Of a DNA stretch of 64,000 nt, positions 51,523-60,229 are shown in pieces (position 1 is the first letter of the stretch; every line of letters begins with the position of its first letter). Both the position numbers and the translations under genes were made by a program. Below the pieces are notes generated by a model. It saw only the letters and a list, made by a program, of their open reading frames with translations, ran no database searches and was not told where the DNA came from. The DNA is from Mycolicibacterium sp. P1-5 (GTDB lineage: Bacteria > Actinomycetota > Actinomycetes > Mycobacteriales > Mycobacteriaceae). The stretch covers positions 1 to 64,000 of the forward strand of contig NZ_NPKT01000014.1 in NCBI RefSeq assembly GCF_008329565.1. Direction: 5' to 3'.

Positions 51523-52790
51523 TGGCGACGTCTACTCAATCCGGCGTCGCTCAGATCGCCCGGACCGGGTATACGTGGCTGGACATTCCTGCGGAGCCGG
51601 ACTTCGCCAGGATGCGCAGAGAGGTCGGAGTGCGTCTGCACGCCGCGATGGACGATCAAGGCGTGGATGCCTTGGTGCTGCTCGGCAACAGCAGTGTCAT
51701 GTACGCGACCGGCATCAGCTGGCCGCTGGCGGACGCGGGGTTGTCCCATGTCGAGCGGCCGGTGGCCGTCGTGCTGGCCGGCGACGAGCACCCGCACCTG
51801 TTCCTGCCGTTTCGCGAGGGCGCGGCGATGGAGTCACATCTGCCCGATGACCACCTGCACGGGCCGGTCTATCTCGAGTTCGACGAAGGGGTAGCCGAAT
51901 TCGCGAAGATTCTGGCCGGGCTGGTTCCGGCCGGTGTGACGGTCGGGACCGACGAGCTGACCGGGGCGATGCGACGGGCAGGTACGACGCTGTTCCCGAG
52001 CACGCCGGTGGATGCCGCCGCGGTGATCGGCGCGGCGAAACTGGTCAAGACCATCGACCAGATCGCCTGCATCCGGCGAGCCTGTCAGATCACCGAAGAA
52101 GCCATCGCCGGGATTCAGAAGTCGCTGGCGCCCGGCGCGCGTCAGATCGACTTGTCCGCCGAATTCGTCCGCCGCACTTTCGAACTCGGTGCCACCACCA
52201 ATATGTTCGACTCGATCTGGCAGGCGATGCCGAGGTCCAAGGCGGAGGGAACCTGGACCACCACCGGTGACCTGGCCCTGCCGTTGCTGACGACCGAGCG
52301 CCAGCTGGCCCGGGGCGACGTGTTGTGGACCGACGTATCCATCGCCTACCACGGTTACTGCTCTGACCATGGGCGTACCTGGATCGTGGGTCAGGACCCG
52401 ACCCCGGCGCAGCAGGCCCAGTTCGACAAGTGGAGCCGGGTCGTCGACGCGGTCCTCGCGGTGACCAAAGCCGGTGCCACCTGCGGTGACCTCGGACGTG
52501 CGGCGACCGCGGCGGCCGGCGGCCAGAAGCCGTGGCTACCGCACTTCTACCTGGGGCACGGTATCGGGACGAGCGCAGCCGAAATGCCGATGATCGGAAC
52601 GGATCTCGGTCAGGAATGGGATGACAACTTCGTCTTCCCGGACGGCATGTTGCTGGTGTTCGAGCCGGTCGTGTGGGAGGACGGTACCGGCGGCTATCGC
52701 GGCGAGGAGATCGTGGTGGTCACCGAGGGCGGTTGGATGCCGCTGACCGCATATCCGTACGACCCGTATGAGGTGTCCAATGGGAACTGA
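51522..52790 (+). CDS. M24-family metallopeptidase-fold protein with intact metal site
   Basis: 422 residues. Creatinase N-terminal domain (about 20-160), then a pita-bread domain. All five metal ligands are present: Asp271 and Asp282 in WTDVSIAYHGYCSDHGRT, His in YLGHGIGTS, Glu in LVFEPVVW and Glu in YRGEEIVVV. Members are Xaa-Pro peptidases or C-N hydrolases of other small substrates. In a catabolic operon, hydrolysis of a non-peptide amide or ectoine-like compound is as likely as peptide cleavage. It is followed by a second, metal-less paralogue. Confidence 0.86.
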   Translation: MATSTQSGVAQIARTGYTWLDIPAEPDFARMRREVGVRLHAAMDDQGVDALVLLGNSSVMYATGISWPLADAGLSHVERPVAVVLAGDEHPHLFLPFREGAAMESHLPDDHLHGPVYLEFDEGVAEFAKILAGLVPAGVTVGTDELTGAMRRAGTTLFPSTPVDAAAVIGAAKLVKTIDQIACIRRACQITEEAIAGIQKSLAPGARQIDLSAEFVRRTFELGATTNMFDSIWQAMPRSKAEGTWTTTGDLALPLLTTERQLARGDVLWTDVSIAYHGYCSDHGRTWIVGQDPTPAQQAQFDKWSRVVDAVLAVTKAGATCGDLGRAATAAAGGQKPWLPHFYLGHGIGTSAAEMPMIGTDLGQEWDDNFVFPDGMLLVFEPVVWEDGTGGYRGEEIVVVTEGGWMPLTAYPYDPYEVSNGN

Positions 52791-53928
52791 GATCGAAGCC
52801 GATGGTCGCGCGCTGCGTGTGAGCCGTCGGGACCGCGCCATCGCGCAGATGGACGCCCACGACCTCGATGTGCTGGTACTCGGGCGGCAGGCCAATGTCC
52901 GCTACATCTCCGGCGCCCCACAGCTGTGGGTAGTGGGCACCCGTCCGTTCGGTCCGATCTGCGAATTCGTGCGTGCCACTGGCGAGATTCACCTGAACAG
53001 CACGTGGGACGAGGGCATTCCCGAGGAAATCCCGCACGAGAATCTGTACGGGTTCGCGTGGAACCCGATGACACTGGTCGAAATGCTGAAGAGCATCAAG
53101 GGCGCCGATACCGCACGGCGGGTCGGAACCGATGCCCTGACACCGACTTTCGCCAAACTGTTGCCGATGGCCTTCCCCAACGCGGAGCTGATCGACGCCG
53201 AGCAGGCCATGCAGGCTGCGCGCCGGATCAAGACTCCCCACGAGGTGCAGGCGTTGCGTCACGCGCTCGCGATCGCCGAGAAGGGCCTGGCGGCCGGGGT
53301 CGCCGCGCTCCATCCGGGAATCACTGAAAGTGCGCTCACCGCTGCGGTGTTGGAGGCCGAGGCCGCCGGCGGGGTGAGCACGCCCGCGACCCAGGACGCC
53401 GCGTGGGTCACCTCTAAGCAGCATCCGTGGCGCCGTACTGATGGCGACGGTCGGGTGCGTGAAGGTGACCTGGTGGCATTGTCGGCCGGCGTACTGGCCG
53501 ACGGATATGTCGCCGAAGTGGCCCGCACGCTGTCTGTCGGTGAGCCGAGCGATGCCGTGCGTGCGCTCTACGGGCGCCGAGACACCCTGTGGGACAGCCT
53601 GGTCGAGGCTTGCCGACCAGGCATGGCTACAAGCGCGTTGTTGGATGCCTACGGCCACGCCGGTGAGGAACTGCCGGTCATGCCGGTGGCGCATGGCCTC
53701 GGCTTGGGCTTCGACCCGCCGGTCGTCTCGCCGCAGCTGCGGGCCACTGCCGACGCCGAAGTGCTGGAGCCAGGGATGGTGCTAGCCGTTACCGCTCACG
53801 TCTGGGAGCAGTCGGTCGGCTCGGTGATCACCCGAGACGCCGTTTTGATCACCACCGATGGTTGCGAGGTACTGACGTCGAGTCCGGCGTGGAGTGCCGT
53901 GGCCAGCGTCGGCCCGGTCAATGCCTGA
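52780..53928 (+). CDS. M24/creatinase-fold protein lacking metal ligands
   Basis: 382 residues from the ATG at 52780, 11 bases inside the previous gene. Same two-domain fold as its neighbour, but the metal ligands are changed: the first Asp is Ser (VALSAG), the second is Glu (VAEVART), and the two C-terminal Glu positions are Thr (LAVTAHVW) and Arg (VITRDAVL). Only His (VAHGLGLG) remains. Creatinase itself is a metal-free member, so this may be a metal-independent hydrolase or a regulatory partner of the active neighbour in a heterodimer. Confidence 0.83.
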   Translation: MGTEIEADGRALRVSRRDRAIAQMDAHDLDVLVLGRQANVRYISGAPQLWVVGTRPFGPICEFVRATGEIHLNSTWDEGIPEEIPHENLYGFAWNPMTLVEMLKSIKGADTARRVGTDALTPTFAKLLPMAFPNAELIDAEQAMQAARRIKTPHEVQALRHALAIAEKGLAAGVAALHPGITESALTAAVLEAEAAGGVSTPATQDAAWVTSKQHPWRRTDGDGRVREGDLVALSAGVLADGYVAEVARTLSVGEPSDAVRALYGRRDTLWDSLVEACRPGMATSALLDAYGHAGEELPVMPVAHGLGLGFDPPVVSPQLRATADAEVLEPGMVLAVTAHVWEQSVGSVITRDAVLITTDGCEVLTSSPAWSAVASVGPVNA

Positions 53929-54955
53929 GGCGCGGCGCCCGTCGGCCGAGGAGATCATCCTCTACCAGAAGGACCCCAAGACCAAGATCGCGACAATCAC
54001 CTTCAACCGGCCCGAATACCTCAACGCGCCGACCGCCGCTGCGCGCCTGCGGTATTCGGACCTGCTCTACCAGGCCGGTGTCGACGATCAGGTGAAAGTC
54101 GTCGTCATCCGAGGTGAAGGGCAGGATCTCGGCAGCGGTGCCGACTTGCCGGAGTTCATGGAGTTGCAGAACGCCGAGGACGAGGGGCCGCGGCTCGCGG
54201 AGTTCCGGATCCCGCCTGGCACGGTGAAATATCCGCCGCGGGGAACCTTTCGGCGCGGCGCCTCGGTCGGTGCCTGGTATGCCAGCCCGCACTCGGGAAT
54301 CCGCACTCTGCAGGACTTCAAGAAGATCTCGATCCTCGAAGTCAAGGGCTATTGCTACGGCTGGCACTTCTACCAGGCCGCCGACGCCGACCTGGTGATC
54401 GCCAGCGACGACGCACTGTTCGGCCATCCGTCGTTCCGCTACTACGGCTGGGGACCCCGGATGTGGTGGTGGACCCAGACGATGGGCATTCGCAAGTTCC
54501 AGGAGATGGTTTACACCGGCCGGCCGTTCACCGCCGCCGAGATGTACGACTGCAATTTCCTGAACAGTGTGGTGCCGCGCGATGACCTGGAAGCCGAAGT
54601 CGACCGGTATGCACTGGCATGTGCACGAAACCGGCCTACCGACACCATCTTTCAGCAGAAAATGTTCTTCGAGGTCTTCAAGCAGTTCCAGGGGGAGTAC
54701 CTGGGCAGCCTGCTCGGCAGTACCTTCGAGTCGCTGGGTGGTGCCGCTGCTCGCGACGAAGACGAGTTCGACATGCATGAGGGCCTCGACGCCGGGCTGG
54801 CCGGTGCGGTGAAGGACAACGACAGCAAGTTCCCGCCGGAGTGGCGGTTGTCGAAGTCCGCCCGCCCGAAGGCCAAGAACGCCAAGAAGGCGAAGAAGGC
54901 CAAGGCCGAAAAGCCCGAGAAGACCGACGCCAAGATGAAAAAGAAGAAGAAGTAG
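53921..54955 (+). CDS. Enoyl-CoA hydratase/isomerase family protein with Lys-rich tail
   Basis: 344 residues from the ATG at 53921 (eight-base overlap). The crotonase core is present (ATITFNRPEYLNAPT, VVVIRGEGQDLGSGADL, YCYGWHFYQAADADLVIASD), but the central part is larger and the second oxyanion loop reads GYCYGWHFYQ instead of the usual Gly-rich form, so the chemistry may differ from hydration. The last 40 residues are almost all Lys/Ala/Glu/Pro (AKKAKKAKAEKPEK, then MKKKKK), like the tails of mycobacterial HupB. Such a tail could bind acidic partners, nucleic acid or membranes. It is co-translated with the CoA-transferase. Confidence 0.83.
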   Translation: MPEARRPSAEEIILYQKDPKTKIATITFNRPEYLNAPTAAARLRYSDLLYQAGVDDQVKVVVIRGEGQDLGSGADLPEFMELQNAEDEGPRLAEFRIPPGTVKYPPRGTFRRGASVGAWYASPHSGIRTLQDFKKISILEVKGYCYGWHFYQAADADLVIASDDALFGHPSFRYYGWGPRMWWWTQTMGIRKFQEMVYTGRPFTAAEMYDCNFLNSVVPRDDLEAEVDRYALACARNRPTDTIFQQKMFFEVFKQFQGEYLGSLLGSTFESLGGAAARDEDEFDMHEGLDAGLAGAVKDNDSKFPPEWRLSKSARPKAKNAKKAKKAKAEKPEKTDAKMKKKKK

Positions 54956-54957
54956 CG

Positions 54958-57345
54958 ATGGCCGACGCACCACTGACCGGTTTTGTCGTGGTTGACGTGT
55001 CGACCGGCATTCCCGGTGCTTACTGCACCAAGCTACTCGCCGACGCCGGAGCCGAGGTCATCAAAGTCGAGGCGCCCGAGGGTGACCCGCTGCGGCGGTG
55101 GTCGGCCTCGGGTGCGTCGATCGGATCCGATGAGGATGGGGCGCTCTTCAGCTTCCTCGCCGGCGGCAAGCAGAGTGTAATCGCCACCCCGGAGGCTGAC
55201 CTCGCGTTCGTGGCGGAGTTGCTGGCCTCAGCCGACGCCGTGGTGTGGTCACCCGGCTCACCGCTCGCCGACCACCTGGCGCCGCACGCAGTGCACGATG
55301 CGCACCCGCATTTGATCGTCGCCGCCATCACACCGTTCGGCCTGGAAGGCCCCTGGAGTGATCTTGCCGCAACGGAATTCACGCTGCAGGCTTGGTCGGG
55401 CGGCATCGTCGGGCTGGGCCGCGGCGCACCCGACCGCGCGCCGGTGTACGTCGGCGGCCGGGTCGGCGATTACCTGTCGGGCTCCTACGCCAGTGCGGCG
55501 ATTCTGGCATCGCGCATGCGGGTGGTGGCCGGTGGCGGCGGTGAGCTCATCGATCTGTCGATGCTGGAGAGCCATGTCATGGGACTCACGTACTACCCGG
55601 TGACCTACTTCGAGATGCTCGGAAAGCCTTGGCGCGACGCGCGCAAGCTGACTGTGCCCGGTATCACCCGGGTCAAGGACGGCTTGGTGGACGTCGGATG
55701 TGGCACCGCTCAGCAATGGTTCGATCTGTGTGCGATGACCGGGCACGAGGACTGGATCGACGAAGACGCGCCGCTGACGATCACCGAGCAAGCAGGAGCG
55801 AAATCCGGCGAACTGTACGACTGGATGGCCGAACGCACCGGTGACGAGGTGCGCGACCTGGCCACCGCCTTCCGCATCCCGAACGCCCCTGTCGCCACTC
55901 CCGACACCATCGAGTCACTGGAGCACTTCGCCGCCCGCGGATCGTTCGTCGATCACCCCGCCGGCTTCCGCCAGCCGTCGCATCCCTACCGGATCACCGG
56001 CGTCGCACTGCGCCCGCCGTCGCCGGCGCCGCGACTGGGCGAGCACACCGACCGGCACCGGCAGTCGTCACGCCCGCCGCGGCAAGCAGGTAATGCCCCG
56101 GACCGATTGCCGTTGAGCGGGATTCGGGTCGTCGACCTCACCACGTTTTGGGCGGGTCCGTCGGCCACTCATCTGATGGCCCTGCTGGGCGCCGAGGTGA
56201 TCCACGTCGAGTCCGCCCGTCGTCCCGACGGCACGCGAATGATCGCCGGTGTGCCGGTGACCGAAGACCAGTGGTGGGAAAAACAGCCGATCTTCGCCGC
56301 GCTGAACACCAGCAAGAAGGACATCACCCTTGATCTGGGCACCGAACGTGGCCGGGAATTGCTGCATCAGCTGATTGCCACCGCCGACGTGGTCGCCGAG
56401 AACTATACGCCGCGGGTGCTCGACCAGCTTGGACTGGATTATGCTGCGGTACAACGGATCAAGCCCGACGTGGTGATGTGCCGGATGCCCGGCTTCGGGT
56501 TGGACGGACCGTGGCGGGACAACCCGGCGTTCGCGTACGTGATCGAGGCGGCCGCCGGCATCAGCTGGCTCACCGGCTACCCGGACCGAAATCCCTATGA
56601 GCCGTACTCCGTTGGAGATCCCAATGCCGGCCTGCACGCGCTCAATGCCATGCTGCTCGCCCTCGAACACCGCAGGCGCACCGGCGAGGGCGCGCTCATC
56701 GAGGCCGCGATGGTGGATGCGGCCCTCAACATCGCTGCCGAGCAGATCGTCGAATACAGCGCGTACGGCGCGGTCTTGCAACGGGCCGGCAACCGAGGGC
56801 CGACGGCGTCGCCGCAAAATCTGTTCCAGACCAGCGAGGCCGACGAATTCGGCCGCGACGACTCCTGGGTGGCGATCGCGGTCGAGACCGATGCGCAGTG
56901 GCAGGCATTGCGCGGCGCACTCGGTGACCCGGACTGGGCCGCCGATCCCGAGTTGGCAACAAGAAGCGGCCGGCGTGCCCGTGAAGACTTCATCGACCGG
57001 CACCTGAGCGCCTGGTGCCGACCCCGCAGCGGCGAGGAGATCATCGATGCGCTGTGGCCGGCGGGAGTGCCGGTGGCCAAGGTGATGCAACCGCACCGGC
57101 AGGCCGAGCTCGAACAGCTGGCCGCGCGCGGGTTCTTCGAAGTCCTGGATCACCCGGTCAACGGGCCGGCACGGTTCACCACGATGCCGTTCCGGCTCTC
57201 TCGTGGGCCACAGCCGGTACACACCGCGCCGGCACCCCTGCTCGGCCAACACAACGATGAACTGCTGAGCGAACTCGGGCTGGCGGCAGATGACATCGAG
57301 ACACTCGAGACCGAGGGGGTCACGGGGTCGAGGTATTGCAGTTAG
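54958..57345 (+). CDS. Double-domain CoA-transferase (CaiB/BaiF, family III)
   Basis: 795 residues, about twice the family norm. Domain 1 starts VVVDVSTGIPGAYCTKLLAD with candidate catalytic Asp in GGRVGDYLSGSYA. Domain 2 starts IRVVDLTTFWAGPSATHLMA near residue 385, with Asp in YSVGDPNAGLHAL. The linker around residue 365-380 is Pro/Arg-rich. Family III enzymes move CoA between carboxylic acids, or with racemase-like members change alpha-carbon configuration. Fused two-domain forms are seen in mycobacteria and may be internal heterodimers. Last gene of the long operon. Confidence 0.9.
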   Translation: MADAPLTGFVVVDVSTGIPGAYCTKLLADAGAEVIKVEAPEGDPLRRWSASGASIGSDEDGALFSFLAGGKQSVIATPEADLAFVAELLASADAVVWSPGSPLADHLAPHAVHDAHPHLIVAAITPFGLEGPWSDLAATEFTLQAWSGGIVGLGRGAPDRAPVYVGGRVGDYLSGSYASAAILASRMRVVAGGGGELIDLSMLESHVMGLTYYPVTYFEMLGKPWRDARKLTVPGITRVKDGLVDVGCGTAQQWFDLCAMTGHEDWIDEDAPLTITEQAGAKSGELYDWMAERTGDEVRDLATAFRIPNAPVATPDTIESLEHFAARGSFVDHPAGFRQPSHPYRITGVALRPPSPAPRLGEHTDRHRQSSRPPRQAGNAPDRLPLSGIRVVDLTTFWAGPSATHLMALLGAEVIHVESARRPDGTRMIAGVPVTEDQWWEKQPIFAALNTSKKDITLDLGTERGRELLHQLIATADVVAENYTPRVLDQLGLDYAAVQRIKPDVVMCRMPGFGLDGPWRDNPAFAYVIEAAAGISWLTGYPDRNPYEPYSVGDPNAGLHALNAMLLALEHRRRTGEGALIEAAMVDAALNIAAEQIVEYSAYGAVLQRAGNRGPTASPQNLFQTSEADEFGRDDSWVAIAVETDAQWQALRGALGDPDWAADPELATRSGRRAREDFIDRHLSAWCRPRSGEEIIDALWPAGVPVAKVMQPHRQAELEQLAARGFFEVLDHPVNGPARFTTMPFRLSRGPQPVHTAPAPLLGQHNDELLSELGLAADDIETLETEGVTGSRYCS

Positions 57346-57353
57346 TCCATAAT

Positions 57354-57368
57354 GAGAATATCGTTCTC
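57354..57368. promoter_or_regulatory. Class I operator candidate upstream of amidohydrolase/ligase operon
   Basis: GAGAAT-ATC-GTTCTC flanked by T and A, differing by one base from the perfect palindrome at 47191. It lies nine bases after the CoA-transferase stop and 22 before the next ATG, so it marks a separate promoter. Confidence 0.62.
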
Positions 57369-57389
57369 ACGAGCTAATAGGAGGTTTTC

Positions 57390-58580
57390 ATGGGTCAGTT
57401 GTCGCATCGGGTCGACGTCCCGTTCCCCATCTTTGACGCGGACAACCATCTCTACGAACCGCCGGAGGCGCTGACGAAGTTCCTGCCCAAGGCGTACAAG
57501 GACTACGTCCAGTACGTACAGGTCAACGGGCGGACCAAAATCGCGCTGCGCGGCCAGATCAGCAACTACATTCCCAACCCGACCTTCGAGGTCGTCGCCA
57601 AGCCGGGTGCGTGGGAGGAGTACTTCAAGTACGGCAACCCGGAGGGCAAGACCAAGCGCGAGCTGTTCGGTGAGCCGATGCGAGCGATCCCGGCATTCTT
57701 CGAGCCGGGCCCGCGTCTCGAGGTGATGAACGAGCTCGGCCTGGACAAGACGCTGATGTTCCCGACGCTGGCCAGCCTCCTCGAGGAACGGCTCGCGGAT
57801 GACCCGGTTGCGATCCACGTCCTGGTCCACGCGCTCAACGAATGGCTGGACGAGGTCTGGGGCTTCAATTACCAGAACCGCATCTTCACCACACCGGTGA
57901 TCACGCTGCCGATCGTCGAGAAGGCGATCGAGGAGCTGGAGTGGGTGGTCAAGCGTGGCGCCCGCTGCATCCTGGTCCGCCCGGCGCCGGTTCCCGGCTT
58001 CCGCGGTCCGCGGTCGTTCGCGCTGCCCGAGTTCGATCCGTTCTGGGAGCGCGTCGTCGAGTACGACCTACTGGTCGGCATGCACTCCAGCGACAGCGGC
58101 TACTCGCGGTACACCTCCGAATGGGACGGTGCAAGCGCAGAGATGCTGCCGTTCCAGACCAATGCGATGGGCATCCTCAACGAGTGGCGGCCGATCCAGG
58201 ACTCGGTGGGGTCGTGGGTGATTCACGGTGCGCTGTACCGCCACCCGAAGCTGAAGGTCGCGATCGTCGAGGCCGGTTCGAAGTGGATGACCCCGCTGCT
58301 CGACGGTCTGGCCGAGGTGTTCCGCAAGGCGCCGGAAGCGTTCCCGAGTGATCCGGTCGAGATGGTGAAGAGCCGCATCCACGTCAGCCCGTTCTTCGAG
58401 GACGGCATCGACGATCTGGTCAACCTCGTCGGGGTGGATCAGGTGCTCTACGGCTCGGACTGGCCACACCCCGAGGGCTTGGCGGAGCCGACCTACTACA
58501 TCGAGGCGCTTCAGCACCTAAAGGCCGATGATCAGGCAAAGATCATGGGCGGCAACCTGTCTCGCCTCGTCACGGTGTGA
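57390..58580 (+). CDS. Amidohydrolase-family metal hydrolase
   Basis: 396 residues, ATG preceded by AGGAGG. DADNHLYEPPEAL (metal ligands), VGMHSSDSGYSR and the C-terminal YGSDWPHPEGLAEP. Same family as 50359-51522 but with its own promoter. Mycobacterial paralogues are abundant in steroid and aromatic catabolic regions, where they hydrolyse or decarboxylate CoA-free intermediates. GTGA overlap with the following ligase gene ties it to acyl activation. Confidence 0.88.
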   Translation: MGQLSHRVDVPFPIFDADNHLYEPPEALTKFLPKAYKDYVQYVQVNGRTKIALRGQISNYIPNPTFEVVAKPGAWEEYFKYGNPEGKTKRELFGEPMRAIPAFFEPGPRLEVMNELGLDKTLMFPTLASLLEERLADDPVAIHVLVHALNEWLDEVWGFNYQNRIFTTPVITLPIVEKAIEELEWVVKRGARCILVRPAPVPGFRGPRSFALPEFDPFWERVVEYDLLVGMHSSDSGYSRYTSEWDGASAEMLPFQTNAMGILNEWRPIQDSVGSWVIHGALYRHPKLKVAIVEAGSKWMTPLLDGLAEVFRKAPEAFPSDPVEMVKSRIHVSPFFEDGIDDLVNLVGVDQVLYGSDWPHPEGLAEPTYYIEALQHLKADDQAKIMGGNLSRLVTV

Positions 58581-60037
58581 TTCAGGGCCGCCGACCAATC
58601 GAGCCTGAGTGGGAGACCATCCCCGAGATGGTCTTGAGCGCGGCGGACCGATTCGGCGACTCGGAAGCAGTCGTCGACGGTCCGCTGCGTCTCTCTTTCG
58701 CCGAGGTGGCTCACCGGGTGCGTTGTGCCGCAGGCGCCTTCGCGGAGCTGGGTGTCGAAAAGGGCGACCGGGTCGCCATCTGGGCACCCAATTCCGCGCA
58801 CTGGATGATCGCTGCGTTCGGGGTTCTGACTGCGGGCGGCATCGTCGTTCCGGTCAGCACCCGCTACAAGCAGGCGGAGGCCGCGGACATCATCACCCGC
58901 AGCGGTGCCAAGGCCGTGCTGGTCGAGAAGGGTTTCCTGGGACAGGATTTCACCGTTCCCGCCGGGGTACCGGCGATCGATCTGAAGTCCGGTTTCCTCG
59001 ACGACGGCGAGCCGTTCCAGCGGGAGATCGGCGGAACCGACATCGCCGACATCATCTACACCTCGGGCACCACCGGACGGCCCAAGGGCGTGATGATGAA
59101 CCATCTGCAGAACCTGCGGATGTACGCCGAATGGTGCGATCTGGCCGATCTGCGCCGCGGCGACCGCTACCTGATCGTCAACCCGTTTTTCCACACCTTC
59201 GGTTACAAGGCCGGCTGCATCGCCACCTTCATTCGCGGCGCGACGATGCTGCCCGTCCCGGTGTTTGAGGTCGACCGTGTCGTCGAGCTGATCGAGACCG
59301 AGAAGGTCACCATGCTGCCGGGGCCGCCGACGCTGTATCACTCGCTGCTGGCGGTGCCGGACAAGAGCAAGCTCGCCACGCTGCGCGCCGGGGTGACCGG
59401 TGCCGCCGACATCCCCGTCGAGCTCGTCCGCCGAGTGCATGAGGAGCTGCCTTTCCGCACCTTGGCCACCGGCTACGGCCTCACCGAGGCAGGCACTGCG
59501 ACATTGTCACGCCCGGGGGATTCGTTCGAAGACGTCGCCACTACGGCAGGTGTGCCGTGCGATGGCGTCGAGGTGCGCATCGCCGACGACGGCGAAGTTC
59601 TGGTTCGCGGCTACAGCGTCATGCAGGGCTACTTCGATGACCCGGCGGGCACAGCCGAGGCGATCGACGCCGACGGGTGGCTGCACACCGGCGATCTGGG
59701 CAGTTTCACCGAGTCGGGTCGCCTGAAGATCGTCGGGCGCAAGAAGGACATGTTCATCGTCGGCGGATTCAATGCCTACCCGGCAGAGATAGAAGGATTC
59801 CTGATGGAGCACCCCGCGGTCGCACAGGCGGCGGTGATCGGTGTGCCCGACGAGCGGCTCGGCCAGGTAGGCAAGGCGTTCGTCGTACTCAAGGGCGACA
59901 GTGAGCTGTCGGCCGACGACTTGATCGGCTGGAGCAGGGATCGGATGGCCGGATTCAAGGTGCCCAGGGTGGTCACATTCCTCGATGCCCTGCCGCTCAA
60001 TGCAACGGGCAAGGTGATGAAAGACCAGTTACGCTGA
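58577..60037 (+). CDS. Acyl-CoA synthetase (FadD3-like)
   Basis: 486 residues, GTG start overlapping the previous stop. IIYTSGTTGRPKGVMMNH, NPFFHTFGYKAG, GYGLTEAG, GWLHTGDLG and NATGKVMKDQLR. The NPFF-TFGYKAG segment and overall length are like FadD3, the ligase that activates a steroid-ring-derived acid, but assignment to that substrate would be speculation. Transcription probably ends at the palindrome at 60039-60063. Confidence 0.9.
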   Translation: MIQGRRPIEPEWETIPEMVLSAADRFGDSEAVVDGPLRLSFAEVAHRVRCAAGAFAELGVEKGDRVAIWAPNSAHWMIAAFGVLTAGGIVVPVSTRYKQAEAADIITRSGAKAVLVEKGFLGQDFTVPAGVPAIDLKSGFLDDGEPFQREIGGTDIADIIYTSGTTGRPKGVMMNHLQNLRMYAEWCDLADLRRGDRYLIVNPFFHTFGYKAGCIATFIRGATMLPVPVFEVDRVVELIETEKVTMLPGPPTLYHSLLAVPDKSKLATLRAGVTGAADIPVELVRRVHEELPFRTLATGYGLTEAGTATLSRPGDSFEDVATTAGVPCDGVEVRIADDGEVLVRGYSVMQGYFDDPAGTAEAIDADGWLHTGDLGSFTESGRLKIVGRKKDMFIVGGFNAYPAEIEGFLMEHPAVAQAAVIGVPDERLGQVGKAFVVLKGDSELSADDLIGWSRDRMAGFKVPRVVTFLDALPLNATGKVMKDQLR

Positions 60038-60038
60038 A

Positions 60039-60063
60039 CGTGCGGAAATACCATTTCCGCACG
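60039..60063. terminator. Perfect 11-base-pair palindrome after the ligase gene
   Basis: CGTGCGGAAAT-ACC-ATTTCCGCACG, starting two bases after the ligase stop. Stem energy and position suit a terminator; the perfect symmetry could also mean an operator. Confidence 0.6.
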
Positions 60064-60122
60064 AAGACGGCCGATATTGAGGCGAATTTCGGGCGGTACG
60101 GCCGAGCGACTTATCGCCTGAT

Positions 60123-60137
60123 GATAATGTCGTTCTC
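60123..60137. promoter_or_regulatory. Class I operator candidate upstream of the Mce-associated operon
   Basis: GATAAT-GTC-GTTCTC (one mismatch in the left arm) in the 244-base gap between the ligase and the Mce-associated genes. It ties this mas locus to the same putative regulator as the catabolic operons. Confidence 0.55.
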
Positions 60138-60229
60138 ACGCGATCGTGCGCATCGGCGGTGGGTGTGACGGGCGACTCAGCCCCCGCCCGTACGCTGGCG
60201 GGGTGTTTGGACCCAGAGAGGAGTTCGAC

